Assembly: GCA_949361645.1 (NCBI GenBank)
Contig: OX442435.1
Location: forward strand, 2,624,539 to 2,688,538
Source: Spongilla lacustris
Lineage: Eukaryota > Porifera > Demospongiae > Spongillida > Spongillidae
Reading direction: 5' to 3'
Length of the DNA: 64,000 nucleotides
Below the pieces are notes generated by a model. The model did no database searches. It saw nothing but the letters and a program-made list of their open reading frames with translations, and was not told the DNA's origin. Below, one piece after another: positions 48,520 through 59,789 of this stretch. The translations under genes were made by a program, and so were the position numbers. Position 1 is the first letter of the stretch. Each line of letters begins with the position of its first letter.

Positions 48520-49706
48520 TAAGGCTTGAAACCTGTTAGTTTAGAAGAAAACCCCGGTTGTAACAGGTTATTAAAATCAAAAAAATCCGGTCGGTTAAGG
48601 TGATAAAATAACCGGTCCGTTAAGGTTGCTCGTTTTAAAATAACCGGTAATTTCCGGTTAAAAAAATTAACTTATGCATAAACGATGGACCAAAAGCTAA
48701 TCCAGCGCTTCCACGATTTGTTCTGCTGCAGCGGGGAGTGTAGTCCAATTGGATTGCAGCGGGTTCATTATTAGGCTGATGTAGTATATAAAAACAACGA
48801 TATTATGTAAGATTCCTGGACAAACTTGGTATATGCTTTTCACCCGAATATCCGAACAAACGCGGTATAGTAAACCCGCCCGACTAGCACTTTGCCACAT
48901 GGCAAGTAAGATGATATGGTTCACGGCGTACTAGCTCCTAAACACGTCGCTGATCTCGCCGCATGCGCGCGCCTTTTCATCACGTGAGCAATGATATTCA
49001 TTGAAATTAAAATTATTTGTTGTCTGCCATCAAGTTACTATAGGACGGTATGGGCAAAACAAAGCATTTGGTTATTACTGTACGTTGACAGTTGGGTTTT
49101 GTTTTTTTACAGTGGGCACTGGCATCATTCCATGGTAAAAATATAAAAGTATTACGAGACCCAAAATAGATAGACATAAACAATAGAAAACTGTAAATTG
49201 CCCATAGTATACCATACTATAGTAACTTGAGCACCAAGATGGCGGACAGAATTGAATATGAATTGAATTAACCTCAAATGAATTATCATTTCATGTGATT
49301 TTTGGGTCTATAGACTCTATACGACATGCTGTCAGTGTGCGCGCGTACTCACCATGAGGGTATATAGAGGAGTTGTTGTTATAATTACATAATGAAGATT
49401 AATTGCTATAAATATGTACCACTACTACGACGTGAGATAGATCTCTGCCTTCTTCTCAGACCGTTGTTCGCTTATTGTTTACTCGTGCCCAGCACTATTG
49501 CAAGAGTAAGACTCGCGTGAGGCCACTTGCTACATGTACTAAAAATACCAACCGGCCAGTTGAGGTTGTTCAAAGTTTCTAATAACCGGTTGAAGCGGTT
49601 ATTTAGCCGAAATAGAACCAGTTGGGGCGGTTATTTGATTCTCGCAACCGGTCAACCGACGGCAACCGGTTAACCGGAGCTCCGGAACAACCGGTTTCAA
49701 GCCTTA
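48520..49706. mobile_element. hAT-like non-autonomous element with 8-bp target duplication
   Basis: The ends TAAGGCTTGAAACC and GGTTTCAAGCCTTA are inverted. CACTTCAA (48512-48519) and CACTCCAA (49707-49714) flank them, an 8-bp target duplication with one mismatch, as in hAT elements. The outer ~170 bp at each end are rich in AACCGG / CCGGTT words, like the subterminal transposase-binding repeats of hAT elements. The interior has another dyad pair (CAAGTTACTATA near 49033 and TATAGTAACTTG near 49220). No transposase is coded. A truncated relative lies at 57385-58117. Confidence 0.75.
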
Positions 49707-49714
49707 CACTCCAA

Positions 49715-50451
49715 TAAACGTTTCCTCTTCAGATAAGAAATAATCAGGAAATCAACATATATGTGATACAAACCTTGGAATACCTATTCACACCTTGATA
49801 TCATTTGTTGTAAGCCAATGTCTTTGGCTCCTTGCTAACATAACTAGATCATGGGAAATATCCTCCACATCTCCTGGTATGGACATTCAAAATATGTTGT
49901 ACACCTTCACATGTTGTACACCTTCACATGAATGAATCACCATATCTGATGATGGCACAGAATAGACAGAGTGGATAAAGGGAAAGATGGATGGGGCTAC
50001 ATGTATATAGCTGTTCTAGTGACGCAAGGATTTATCCCCTGTATAATTAAAATTAAGTGATCGATCCAACATTAAATATTCATATCTATGTCAACTAAAT
50101 GGTAGAGGTGCATGGATTTGCTGTGATGAGCGGGAATCATTTTTGCAGCAGCATTTGTGCAGTGGTAATACACTTGTCACTAATTAAGGGTACCATTTTC
50201 CAGTACATCAATGTCGAATATTCATGATCAGGTCTTTATCCAGATATCACTTTAAATTTCCTTTTGTGTGTTTTCATATGTGAATATACGTGTTCTTCCT
50301 GGTCATAGCATATATTGCCTCTTCCTAAAAGTATTACATAACTTCATATAAAAAGCAAGGATAATGTATCCATAGGTCAAGTTGAATTAAAAAGTATGCA
50401 CGTATAATATTGTAGACTAAATTGTGTTTCATAGTATTTACAGAGATGTGT
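49715..50451. other. Intergenic, no gene recognised
   Basis: A short direct repeat (TGTTGTACACCTTCACATG, twice near 49893-49930) is the only structure noted. Confidence 0.4.
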
Positions 50452-51622
50452 GTTGGTGTTGGAGTGTGGAGAGGAAATCCAGCAAATTGTCAGCCAGCAA
50501 TGGATCATATACATGTGTATCATGCAGCAACATACTATGTATACATACAAAGCAATCAGCCTTGTGGTTTTACTTGAATATCACAATATGTACTCATCTT
50601 AGTCTTCATTGTTTCAGCACAGAAAGCACCTTTATCTTCACATGTGCATCTGTTGTATGGATCCTCCCACCCTTGCCATTGCACTTAAAATTTTGTTCTA
50701 TTTCAGCAGCAAACTTTTCTCAGCAACAAACCTAAAACCATTCCAACAATATTGGAGTCGTGCAAGACACTGGACACCGTCATTCTTTTAACATTAAACT
50801 TAGCCTTTATTGCCTTCCCTTTTTATGTTCCTCAATTCGTACAAACCTTTTGCAGTGCTCCTATTAATTGTACAAGATTTTACCTTTTCTCCACAAGATT
50901 TCCCAGCTTTCCACACATTATAATTTCTAATAGGCTACCGGTATGTCTCAGTACCATTAAGCATTCAATTGTGTACACATATAAAACGACATTCATATAC
51001 ATTTTACCTGTGGCACATGTTTTTTTTTATCATAGTACTTCTTCTGACTTTTTCAACGTTTTCAACAAGGCTTCTCTTTTCTGCATAAAACCCTAGCTAA
51101 TGAAGGACATTGCACGAGCCATCCTTACCTGCAGAGCCTTGCAGCCCATAAGGCTGTTTGCTTAGGTGCATACAAAGGTTAATGCATACGTTTGTGTGTT
51201 CAAATATTAGCATAAATAGCCTTCCAGCATCAGTAACAAAATACTTCCCTTTCTCAATCCATGCTTGTACTGCTTATCAGCATTTTCATGGTACATCCCT
51301 CTAACAAGATAGGTAAATAGTTCTTTTCAGAATGGATACGCAACATTGTATTTCGTAGCTTCGTCAATTTCACACTTCAACACGTGTTTAATCACTTGAA
51401 TAGTAGAAACGCGAAGTTAATTTGCTCACTGCTGTTACCATAATTGTCATGCCTAGCTTATGGGGTCCCTAAAACTCTATAAGCTAGCTACGGTCCCTTC
51501 AATGCAAACTTCTCAGCTTAATATTTTGAGGTATATACAAGTATGGGGGGGAAAAAATAATCGTAACTGAATTACGTAAATATGAAAACTGCATGCGCAA
51601 TGCATGCTGACTGTTTTGAATC

Positions 51623-52229
51623 TTAACAATATTGAGAAAGTGGAAGTAGTATAAAGGGAGTGTTGTCATCTGATAGTTTGAAGACGTTTTTAATCCAGTT
51701 GCATGTTATGCTTTGCTTGAACGAATTCGGAAGCTCATTTGAAGTGATTGCCCACATCTGAAATATCTTGATCGGTATCTGCAGCAGTCTTATTTCTTCT
51801 ATGACGCATATCACATCAATTACTTGCTCACATGTATAGTTAGTATTGATGCCCTGTTAGAACATAAGGACACATGCCATAGGGAAACAACTACATGCAT
51901 GTACGACTAGAGTCTAGAATGCTTACCGTCAAGTCTGAGAGATAGGAGCATGTGATATTTCTAATATCATTTAAGCGTTTGGTATCGTTGCACTGATTGC
52001 CCCTTACTTGTCGGAGAATGCCACAAAATGTTTGGAACTTAACGGCGTTAGAATCATTCACTGTGTACTGTATAAGTTTTGGTATAGTACATGGACACGT
52101 TATAGGTTCATTTTAGAAACTTACTGCTCCGCTTAAAGCATTTAGGGCCTGGAAGTTATTTTGGATATCTGTAAGAGTAGCAGAGCCCTGGGCAACCACA
52201 ATTAGGAGACAAGCCAACTGCAGATTCAT
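51623..52229 (-). CDS. Small secreted cysteine-containing protein, copy 1 (three exons)
   Basis: The exons are 52229-52125, 52067-51927 and 51853-51623, with GT donors (GTAAGT, GTAAGC) and AG acceptors; they join in phase to 158 residues. Residues 1-18 form a signal peptide (MNLQLACLLIVVAQGSAT). The mature part has seven cysteines (FCG, QCND, TCSY, TCEQ, ICVI, TCNW and the terminal YC), with sequons NDT, NIT and NYT. Predicted helices such as LTDIQNNFQALNALSGA suggest a small helical secreted protein. I do not recognise the family. The upstream TATA box is at 52279-52287. Copy 2 (61269-61877) differs by only a few residues (for example GNQ here, GDQ there; SNELP here, SDELP there), and both reading frames are intact, which suggests both are functional. 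Confidence 0.8.
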
Positions 52230-52278
52230 GATAGTTCTTAACGCTGTGAAGATATGAAGTGTTGCGCAAAGCAGTTGA

Positions 52279-52287
52279 ATTTATATA
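52279..52287 (-). promoter_or_regulatory. TATA box of small secreted protein gene, copy 1
   Basis: TATATAAAT on the minus strand lies about 50-58 bp upstream of the start codon. The same word is present at the matching place in copy 2. Confidence 0.65.
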
Positions 52288-52650
52288 GCTTTCAAATATA
52301 CACGGATTGTGTATAATTAATTTCAATTTCCGGAATCTTACACGTAGCAAACATGTAATTGCATGTATAGGCGTTGCATTCCATGGCCACAATATACGAC
52401 TTCTAAAGGTATTATACAAACCTTAGCACCTTGATGTTAATGCATGAGAAGGTTGTGCTCTTCCGAAGTGCAAGTAAGAAGTGTTATTAGGGTGTCTCCC
52501 TTGCGATTGGCAGAATTGGGGAAGGGGGGAGGGGCGGCTCCGTGGTGCCGTTCAGTTTATTTTTGTAACAGTTAAAAACTATAGCCTGTGAACGTTTTAA
52601 CTGCTTGCGCCACACTGAGCGCTTTAATTAAGTAGTGCAATATATATATA

Positions 52651-52960
52651 TGGGACATGCTCACTCTTCTGGCTTTTTTGTTTAATTCCACGTTGAACAA
52701 AAATAGTATATCTTCCCATAATCTTCGTAACGGTACTTGTTCCGTACAACATTTTTCTGTACAATTTTGTACACTTGTCCCCACATCATCTCTCGCTTTA
52801 TAAATCGCTCGACATGTCCAGAAATTGTGGACATCGATGCATAACTCGGCGTACGATTGTGATAAAAAATTCTAATTGCACCATTAAACTCACTAGGTAC
52901 TTTAGAGATTTATCACGTTATTAAAACTGCTAATTAATTTATTAAAAAATATTATTGTTA
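52651..52960. mobile_element. Decayed relative of the GGGACA palindromic family
   Basis: It starts GGGACATGCTCAC after a TA tract. It then has GTACACTTGTCCCCACATCA and GCTTTATAAATCG, matching the order of blocks in the left half of the 22571 element (GTACACTTATTCCCACACCA). The second half is missing or unrecognisable. Confidence 0.4.
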
Positions 52961-53849
52961 TTGTCTTTTAATAAATGCATTGTATGTCTGCATGGCAGGG
53001 AAGTTAGGAATAGGCATCGCTGTTACATAAAATCCTTCCAAACTAAAGCTATCGTCGATTTTAGTGATCTAAGTATACGCATGCGCAACTCAAAACATTT
53101 AGTTGTACTCGTGCCCCTGCCATTGGATGCATTGTGTAGGTCACGTGATCTGTTATTTAACCAGTAGTTGGGCGTAGCCTTTTGGCGGAGGGTCGGGTAT
53201 CAAGCCTATACCAAGATTTGTACGGACTACCCATCTGATAGTATTGTGGATATAATAGCTCTACACTCGCTATCAATCTAATTCTTGGTATACGCTAGTC
53301 TCGCTAGCCAGACGTACAACATCGAACTTCACCTGGATAGGCTTGAAACCCCCATAACGCGAAGGTCGAGCTAATAGAACCGCTGCTGCGGAGTAGCTAC
53401 TACATATAGGTGCATCGCTCTGGCGTTGACCACGACGACTGGCTTGTTTTTGATAACATGCTAGAAGTTCTCGTGGAGGAGTGTTAAGGATATAAGCCTT
53501 CCACTAGCTAAAGAATTAACATATGCATTCCACTGTGTCCTGGCCCTATTATACTGTATATTGTCGATTAATGACTGTATATGGATCAATTGGCAGGCAA
53601 GGTCACTCCATAGCAGTCTCGTTCCCAGACCCAATATCTGCTACGAGGTTAAGTCCTGTACTCATTTCTATCCAGCTCCACCAGAATTTTGGCTAGGGTA
53701 TACAAGAAGGATGAACAGCCGTAAACGTATTCGGCAGTTGGCCTGAGATTTGTGTGTTTGTTATGCCGTGTGTTCTACTTTTTGATGATTGAGCGGCTGG
53801 AAGGAAATGCACACGCACCCACACCCAAATGCAAATACAAACATGCACC
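52961..53849. other. Intergenic with small repeat fragments
   Basis: Near 53.16-53.30 kb the words GGGCGTAGCC, GTCGGGTATCAAGCC and TATACCAAGATTTG also occur inside the hAT-like copy at 57.5 kb. At 53620-53700 a fragment (AGTCTCGTTCCCAGACCCA, CCTGTACTCATTTCTATCCA) belongs to the family at 187-1011. No gene is seen. Confidence 0.4.
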
Positions 53850-53859
53850 ATGCACGCAA

Positions 53860-53894
<35 letters not shown>

Positions 53895-54035
53895 CATGCA
53901 AATACACACACACATGTACATGCAAATACACACACACACATGTACATGCAAATACACACACACACACACACATGTACATGCAAATACACACACACACACA
54001 CATGTACATGCAAATACACACACGCACACACATGA
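53850..54035. repeat. CA-rich minisatellite
   Basis: CA dinucleotide runs alternate with the word CATGTACATGCAAATA, giving about six units of variable length. All frames here are low-complexity. Confidence 0.9.
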
Positions 54036-54929
54036 CACAGGACTTGCATGGGCATGCAGTTGAAGAAAAGATCACATACATGCACCTGTCTATCTAATTT
54101 ACTCCTACAAATACTAAAGCAATGGCACAAAAAAGGATGCCATGATGCAGCTCTGATCTGTCATCAATTAACAGATCGATGGCCGATAGCATGAAGGCTG
54201 GTGATCATGACTCATATACAATGGCAAGGATGCTAGGTAGAACCTACAAGTATGTACTAGTCCTGAGGGCCATGCATGTGAATCGTTTACATAACAGCCA
54301 TACCTAATGACCACATGCCACCACCCTAATTAAAGTACATCTAATACCTTCTCGAACTTTCCACATTTATCACAATCACACACACATACACAACCAATAC
54401 ATAACCAAATAAGTATAAATGCCACACCACAACTGTTACATCACCTATTACATACATCTGCAGAGCCATGTACATATAGCTAGACCACATAATTAAAGCC
54501 TTCCATTTGAGTTGTTGCTGAAGTGTTTTCACCAGGTGCATGTTAGAAGGGTGGCTGGCACAGTCCATGAGATGCAAAACTTTGTGTCCAGTCCCTGGTC
54601 CATACCAGGTGATCATGTAGGTAAGCCTCCTCTCCTGGCAGACAACTGGTGTCTGTGCTATGTGTACAACCAAACCAAGGAGTTTTTCTAACCAAACTAA
54701 TAAAGGTGGACACCACAGGATGTGACAATTGTAGCTGATTTAAACAATTATGCATGTAACACATAGATCTATCTCCTTCTAACTGTACACGTACCCTACA
54801 TCAGAAACCTTTACACTTAATTTGATTCATATCCCAGTGGCTGCCTCTGGGGTGTGCTATCAAATTCCTCATCTCTAGGGAGAAGGGCCAACAAGTATTA
54901 TCTTTTCCCAACTGTTCCACCACAAGGAT
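54036..54929. other. Intergenic, no gene recognised
   Basis: Frames up to 110 codons occur without recognisable features. No RNA gene was identified. Confidence 0.4.
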
Positions 54930-55595
54930 ATCTCCCATCCACCTTCACAAGGCACTCTCTCCACAAGGCTATCTCACACAGCTACTTCCCTCCACCTTCA
55001 CAAAACTACCTCCCTCCACCTTCACAAAACCACCTTCGCAAACCTCCCTCCACCTTCGCAAACCTCCCTCCACCTTCGCAAACCTCCCTCCACCTTCACA
55101 AGACTACCTACCTACACCTTCACTAGGCTACCTCCCTCTACCTTCACAAAACTACCTCCCTCCACCTTGACAAAACTACCTCCCTACACCTTCACAAGGC
55201 TACCTACCTCCACCTTCACTAGGCTACCTCCCTCCATCTTCACACCACCTTCACAAGACGACCTCCGTCCACCTTGACAAAACTACCTCCCTCCAACTTC
55301 ATAAGGCTACCTCCCTCCACCTTCATAAGGCTACCTTCCTCCACCCTCACAAGGCTACCTCCCTCCACAATCACAAGGCTACCTCCCTCCACCTTCACAA
55401 GGCTACCTCCTTACCTTCCTCCACCCTTACAAGGCTACCTCCCTCCACCTTCACAAGGCTACCTCCCTCCACCCTCACAAGGCTACCTTCCTCCACCCTC
55501 ACAAGGCTACCTCCCTCCACCTACATACATGTGGCTACCTCCCTCCACCTTCACAAGGCTGTCACCTTTTCCACCTTCTCATATGTGGATATAGT
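54930..55595. repeat. 24-bp minisatellite
   Basis: Units of CTACCTCCCTCCACCTTCAC plus AAGG repeat with a 24-bp period, with insertions that shift phase (for example near 55080 and 55410). A plus-strand frame reads LPPSTFTR repeats for part of it but changes frame, so a protein product is unlikely. Confidence 0.9.
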
Positions 55596-57059
55596 AAAGA
55601 AGTAGGTTGCATTTCCCAATAAATTTGAATTGCCGCATGTATTCCTCACGTGATTTATCCTTATAAGGTTCGTCTCTGTGGAACGGTTTTTTTGCTGTAT
55701 TGGTAGTTTTCATTCTGCAGAGATGAAAAAATATATAGACACATACGTACAATTTGCCAAAAAAAAAAAGGAACGAAACCTACAAAAATAAAAATGGCGT
55801 CAGTGTAGTACCTAGCCGCTGACCAATGACAACTGACAAGTGTATAGGCACACACAATAATCACCGCAGCAGCAACAAACACATATAACACACGGATATA
55901 AAGTCCATACACACTCAGACCATCTGCCGTTCTAATGCCAGGTATCTCCAGTCTCGACTGACTCTTCCTTAAATAGTAGACCTTAAGTATTACCCAAACT
56001 CGTCACTTGCGCATGCTCCATGGCCATGCAGTTGCATGTTCTATTATTAACCAGTTACTACAGTCAGGTTTGCAAGTAAGAGCATGCCCATCTTTACAAA
56101 TGAAGGTAGAACAGGTGCAAAAGAGTGGCTTTGCTATAGGAATTAATCATATCCACGAACTCCTTTTGTGGTAGAATTAGCGATATAGGTGAGTAAGCCG
56201 GAATCGAATCGTTTAAAACCAGCGCAACCAAAACAAGCCGCTCTAGAATCCATGTACATGTACATACAGGTAGCTAAAACACTCCGAACATGCATGATCG
56301 CGCCTTACAGGGCTTAAAACGAATGTCCGAGCAGCCGAGTAGGCCTATATTACCAATAAAAGTACAATCGCATCTAAGCCGGTAGGCGGTAGCCACCCAT
56401 GCACACGCACAACAGTCGACACATGTGTAACAAGCTGTCATGCAAGTATCGAACCATCGTTGCAAGGATTCATACCGTGGTCGGTGATTTGTGTCTTCTT
56501 GTTTGAAAACCTTCATCGCGGCAGGGCACACACGCGGCATTTGTCAATCTATTGGCATCTACAAAGACATATGAACCTTAATGATAAAAGTGATCAGGGA
56601 AGCGAGGGTAAAAGGGTCATGAACGTTAGAATATGTCACACTCCAGGCCTAATGGTTGTACTAACAGCAGTTAGTCTTTCCTTTTTGATATCTAGTTTGG
56701 ACTTTTGTCAGGAAGCATAAATGTCTTGAAAAACCCTCATTTTATAAATCAAAATCCATACATGTCTATGGAAATGCTGAAATTCTGATGAGGAAGCGTC
56801 AAGAAGAGGGCTAATTTTTTTGTTTAACGATAGAGGCATACCTTATGGCCCTCTGCATCATAAAGTTCTTTTTCCTTGTCATGGTCATCTTTTCCTGAGT
56901 GACAGTGATCAAAAGAGTGTCATCCTCCATACATTTCAATGGACGCGTGCACGGTAATGAAACGGGAAAAACGTCATAACGCGTCAGGAATTAGTAATGA
57001 AGGCATGCAATTTCTGGCCATGAATTATTTTCCATGCCGCGAGTGCAAAGATTACTAAT
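55596..57059. other. Intergenic, no gene recognised
   Basis: No gene is supported. Frames at 56274-56540 and 56460-56720 overlap on opposite strands and show no motif. Confidence 0.4.
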
Positions 57060-57295
57060 CCAACGGGTTAGAATTCCACATTTCTCCGCGTACGAGTGTT
57101 GTAAAATTAGCGATGTAAACCTTTACCTATTGATTTGTCTTGTTCGTTGATTTTGATATATCCGTTACGGAAATACAGCTGAACAAACAACGTGCACGTT
57201 ACGTTTTCCCACGCGATTCGTGCCAGTGATACAATCACCGCCTCCCCATACACTGAGCCGGAGGCAATTTGCCCAAATCATTGGCGCGAAAATGC
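57060..57295. mobile_element. Partial copy of the palindromic element family
   Basis: The words ATATCCGTTACGGAAATACAG, CCATACACTGAG and CAAATCATTGGCGCGAA follow the order of the central part of the 22571 and 46488 elements. The mirror half is lost. One E2F-like centre block is kept. Confidence 0.55.
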
Positions 57296-57384
57296 CCCAT
57301 GCTAATTATATGGCAGCAATGATTTCCTAACAATCAATGGATATCAGTGAAAAGGTTTGTACTGCTTTGTCAGAGGAGAGGGCG

Positions 57385-58117
57385 GTCAACCTTAATTTCC
57401 GGTTTAGAAATTAATTATCAATAATTTATGCATAATCGATGGACCAAAAGCTAAACCCGCGCTTTGCTAGTCGGGCGGGCCATACTACGGCGTTTGGGTG
57501 ACAATTAAGCCTATACCAAGATTTGTTCTGCTGCAACGGGGAGTGCAGTCCGATCGGATTGCAGCGGGTTCATTATTACCCATTAGCGGCTATATGCCAG
57601 TATAAAGCAGCAATATTACGTGGACAAATCTTGGTGTATGCTCTTCACCCGAATACCCGACCAAACGCGGTAGTAAACCCGCCCGACTAGCACTTTAATT
57701 TGCCACAATCCCACATGCATATGACAAGTACGTACTAGCTCCTAAGCACGTCACTGATCTCGCCGCGTACGACATGTTATGCGCGCGTACTCACCATTAG
57801 TGTGAATAGAGGAGTTGTTATAATTATATGTACCACGTGTTATGGATCCCTGCCTTCTTCTCGGACCGTTGTTCGCTCTCCTCCGCTTATTGTTTTCTTG
57901 TGCCCAGCACTATTGCAAGTGGATAAGACTCGCGTGATGCCACTTGCTACTATAATTAAAATACAAACCGGTCGGATGAGGTTGTTCAAAGTAACAACCG
58001 GTTGAAGCGGTTATTTAGCCGAAATAGAACCAGTTGGGGCGGTTGTTTGATTCTTGCAATCGGTTAACCGTCGGTTAACCGGTTAACTGGAGCTCCGGAA
58101 AAACCGGTTTCAAGCAT
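57385..58117. mobile_element. Left-truncated copy of the hAT-like element
   Basis: From TTATGCATAATCGATGGACC to the end GGTTTCAAGCATTA it follows 48520-49706 closely, including GTCGGGCGGG, CAGCGGGTTCATTATTA, GAGGAGTTGTTATAATTA and the terminal AACCGGTT cluster. The left inverted repeat is missing and the interior has a deletion. Confidence 0.7.
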
Positions 58118-58189
58118 TACTTGCATGTATTGACATATAGAGCCTTACGCGCGCAATAGTTTTGCACTTGAGCGCAAAGCAATCAAGTT

Positions 58190-58560
58190 ATGAAGTTAAG
58201 CTCAGAGCCCGAAACTCATTCAGAGCTCAAGGCTCAGAGCGCAAGGCTCAATACAAAGTCCAAATTTGCATTGCACGTTAGCGCAAGGCAATTTTGGCAA
58301 GGGCTTTATGGGCCGATAGTATACATGTACATGTGTATATAATTATAATATACTGAATTATATATATATATATATATATGTATATAGATTTCGCCGTCCC
58401 ATAGAGAGTTTTTAGCCTAGCGCTCTGAGCGTAACAACAAAATTAGTTTGCATTTGTATATTGAGCCTTGCGCTCTGAGCTATAGCCTTGTGCTCTGAGG
58501 TTTGGGCTCTGAGCTTAACTTCAAAATTGCGCCAATACAAAGTTGCATGGGCTTTGTATT
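58190..58560. repeat. Inverted repeat of GCTC/GAGC-rich sequence around a TA tract
   Basis: CTCAGAGCCC, CTCAAGGCTCAGAGCGCAAG and CTCAATACAAAG on the left (58200-58260) are mirrored by CTTTGTATTG, CTTGCGCTCTGAGC and GGGCTCTGAGCTTAACTTC on the right (58440-58560). A TA dinucleotide run lies at the middle (about 58355-58382). It may be a relic of another foldback element. Confidence 0.55.
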
Positions 58561-58914
58561 GCCGGGCTCTAAGTCAATAGCTCGCGTGCGCGACCTATCA
58601 GGCCACTGTATTTGCATGCTTTCTATGAGTGGTGAAATCATGCATGTACTGGATGACGTACATCCCGAGGGGATTTCTAGCGCATGAAAGGTATCTCTCC
58701 TGTAATTACAGGATTTACGTGGTTCACTTTGTTCTGAAATTGTCAGTGGTAAAGGATACAGTTGTTCAGCGGCTGTGTAAGAATTCAGTCCAAATTATTA
58801 GATGGAATTGGAATGAATTGTACATTTACTACAAGTTGATCACCTCCCAGACTAGGTTGTCTCCCCTCGGACCGAGGTATGTCGTGCTATCGTTTAATAG
58901 TCTCCCCTATAATA

Positions 58915-59010
58915 TTTGTCAACCCGGACCTTCTGCGGATGGTCCCTAGTCTTCAAACCGCAGCTGCGGATGGATTACATCACCGCTACGCGGATACATG
59001 TAGAGGGTCT
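58915..59010. mobile_element. Fragment of the 187-1011 element family
   Basis: CGCAGCTGCGGATGGATTACATCACCGCTACG-type sequence occurs here (shared blocks GATTACATCACCGCTACG and GCAGCTG), as in the terminal repeat of the element at the window start. The remainder is not recognisable. Confidence 0.5.
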
Positions 59011-59477
59011 GGAAGCGTTACTGGTCAAAATCCTGGCCAGTGGGCGTGTCATAATTAGATTCAGCCACGTACTTATCACGCACATTTTCAGATCTCGTCC
59101 CCATTTTTACCCATTCTCATTATAGCATGGCATTGGAATTTGGATTATCTTGTGTCTGTTCTCAGTACAGGTGAATATCTGTGTTACGAGCTAGTGCAAG
59201 TACTATTCAAAATAGGAGGTCAATAGCGTTTACCGTTTCGGCGTTTGGATTCAAACGCGAGGCATTTTAGAAGGGCGATTTTTTCCCCAAATTAAGTTTC
59301 TCCTAAGAGGTGATAATTTAAAGATTTACTTGAAAAAATTGTGGTGTGTAAACACTGTGCAGCATATAGTTATCCTTAGTTGGTCATGTTCCATTTTTCT
59401 TTTGTATAGAATTTCAATCCATGCATATATAATTTTTCGGTTCAGAGAACAATCCGCGTGCAGAATTCAAATCGAAA

Positions 59478-59535
59478 AATGCACGCGCACACACATACAC
59501 ACACAAATGCACACACACACATACACGCATGCAGT
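59478..59535. repeat. CA microsatellite
   Basis: An interrupted run of CACACA with ACGCGC and ATACACGCATGC words. Low complexity only. Confidence 0.8.
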
Positions 59536-59720
59536 TGCATTAGACGACTGAGAAATTCTGTCGAGCCAGTGGTTTATGGATATCCCGTTGTTATGAGGTT
59601 TAAGACAAGGCCTTCGATAGGTTTTTCTTTCAGTAGTGGTTGCTGAAATATGGAAAGGCGGGGGAGATATAGTAGTAGTTTCTATTAATTGTATACTAGC
59701 CTTTTGCAATAAGGAATTAC

Positions 59721-59743
59721 TTAGGTTAGGGTTAGGGTTAGGG
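59721..59743. repeat. Short interstitial telomere-like tract
   Basis: TTAGGTTAGGGTTAGGGTTAG followed by GG gives about three and a half units of TTAGGG. It is embedded in the retroelement relic region, so it is interstitial. Confidence 0.7.
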
Positions 59744-59789
59744 TCAACATGTCGATTGGTGTGGATGGAGTCAAAGGTTGATGAAAGAG

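Larger units (their letters stand above)
50452..52650 (-). repeat. Left member of inverted segmental duplication
   Basis: About 2.2 kb is repeated in reverse orientation at about 60408-62908. The match runs from CCACACTCCAACA on one side to ATATTGCAC..CTTAATTAA on the other. It contains one complete gene for the small secreted protein. The right member is longer because of an inserted 449-bp element and a replaced stretch near 62160-62270. Confidence 0.85.

Noticed and set aside
50424..51096. Cys-rich frames with partial match at 62442-62942 minus
   Set aside because: The match comes from the inverted duplicated block; stops and length changes differ between the copies, so there is no sign of coding constraint.
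53693..54130. Several Cys/Val- or Thr/His-rich frames on both strands
   Set aside because: Translations of CA/GT repeats in all frames.
54854..55594. Proline-rich repeat protein (LPPSTFTR units)
   Set aside because: The 24-bp minisatellite changes frame several times, and no start, signal or splice context supports it.
56274..56720. Overlapping frames of 86-88 codons on opposite strands
   Set aside because: No motif, signal peptide or splice evidence; expected by chance.
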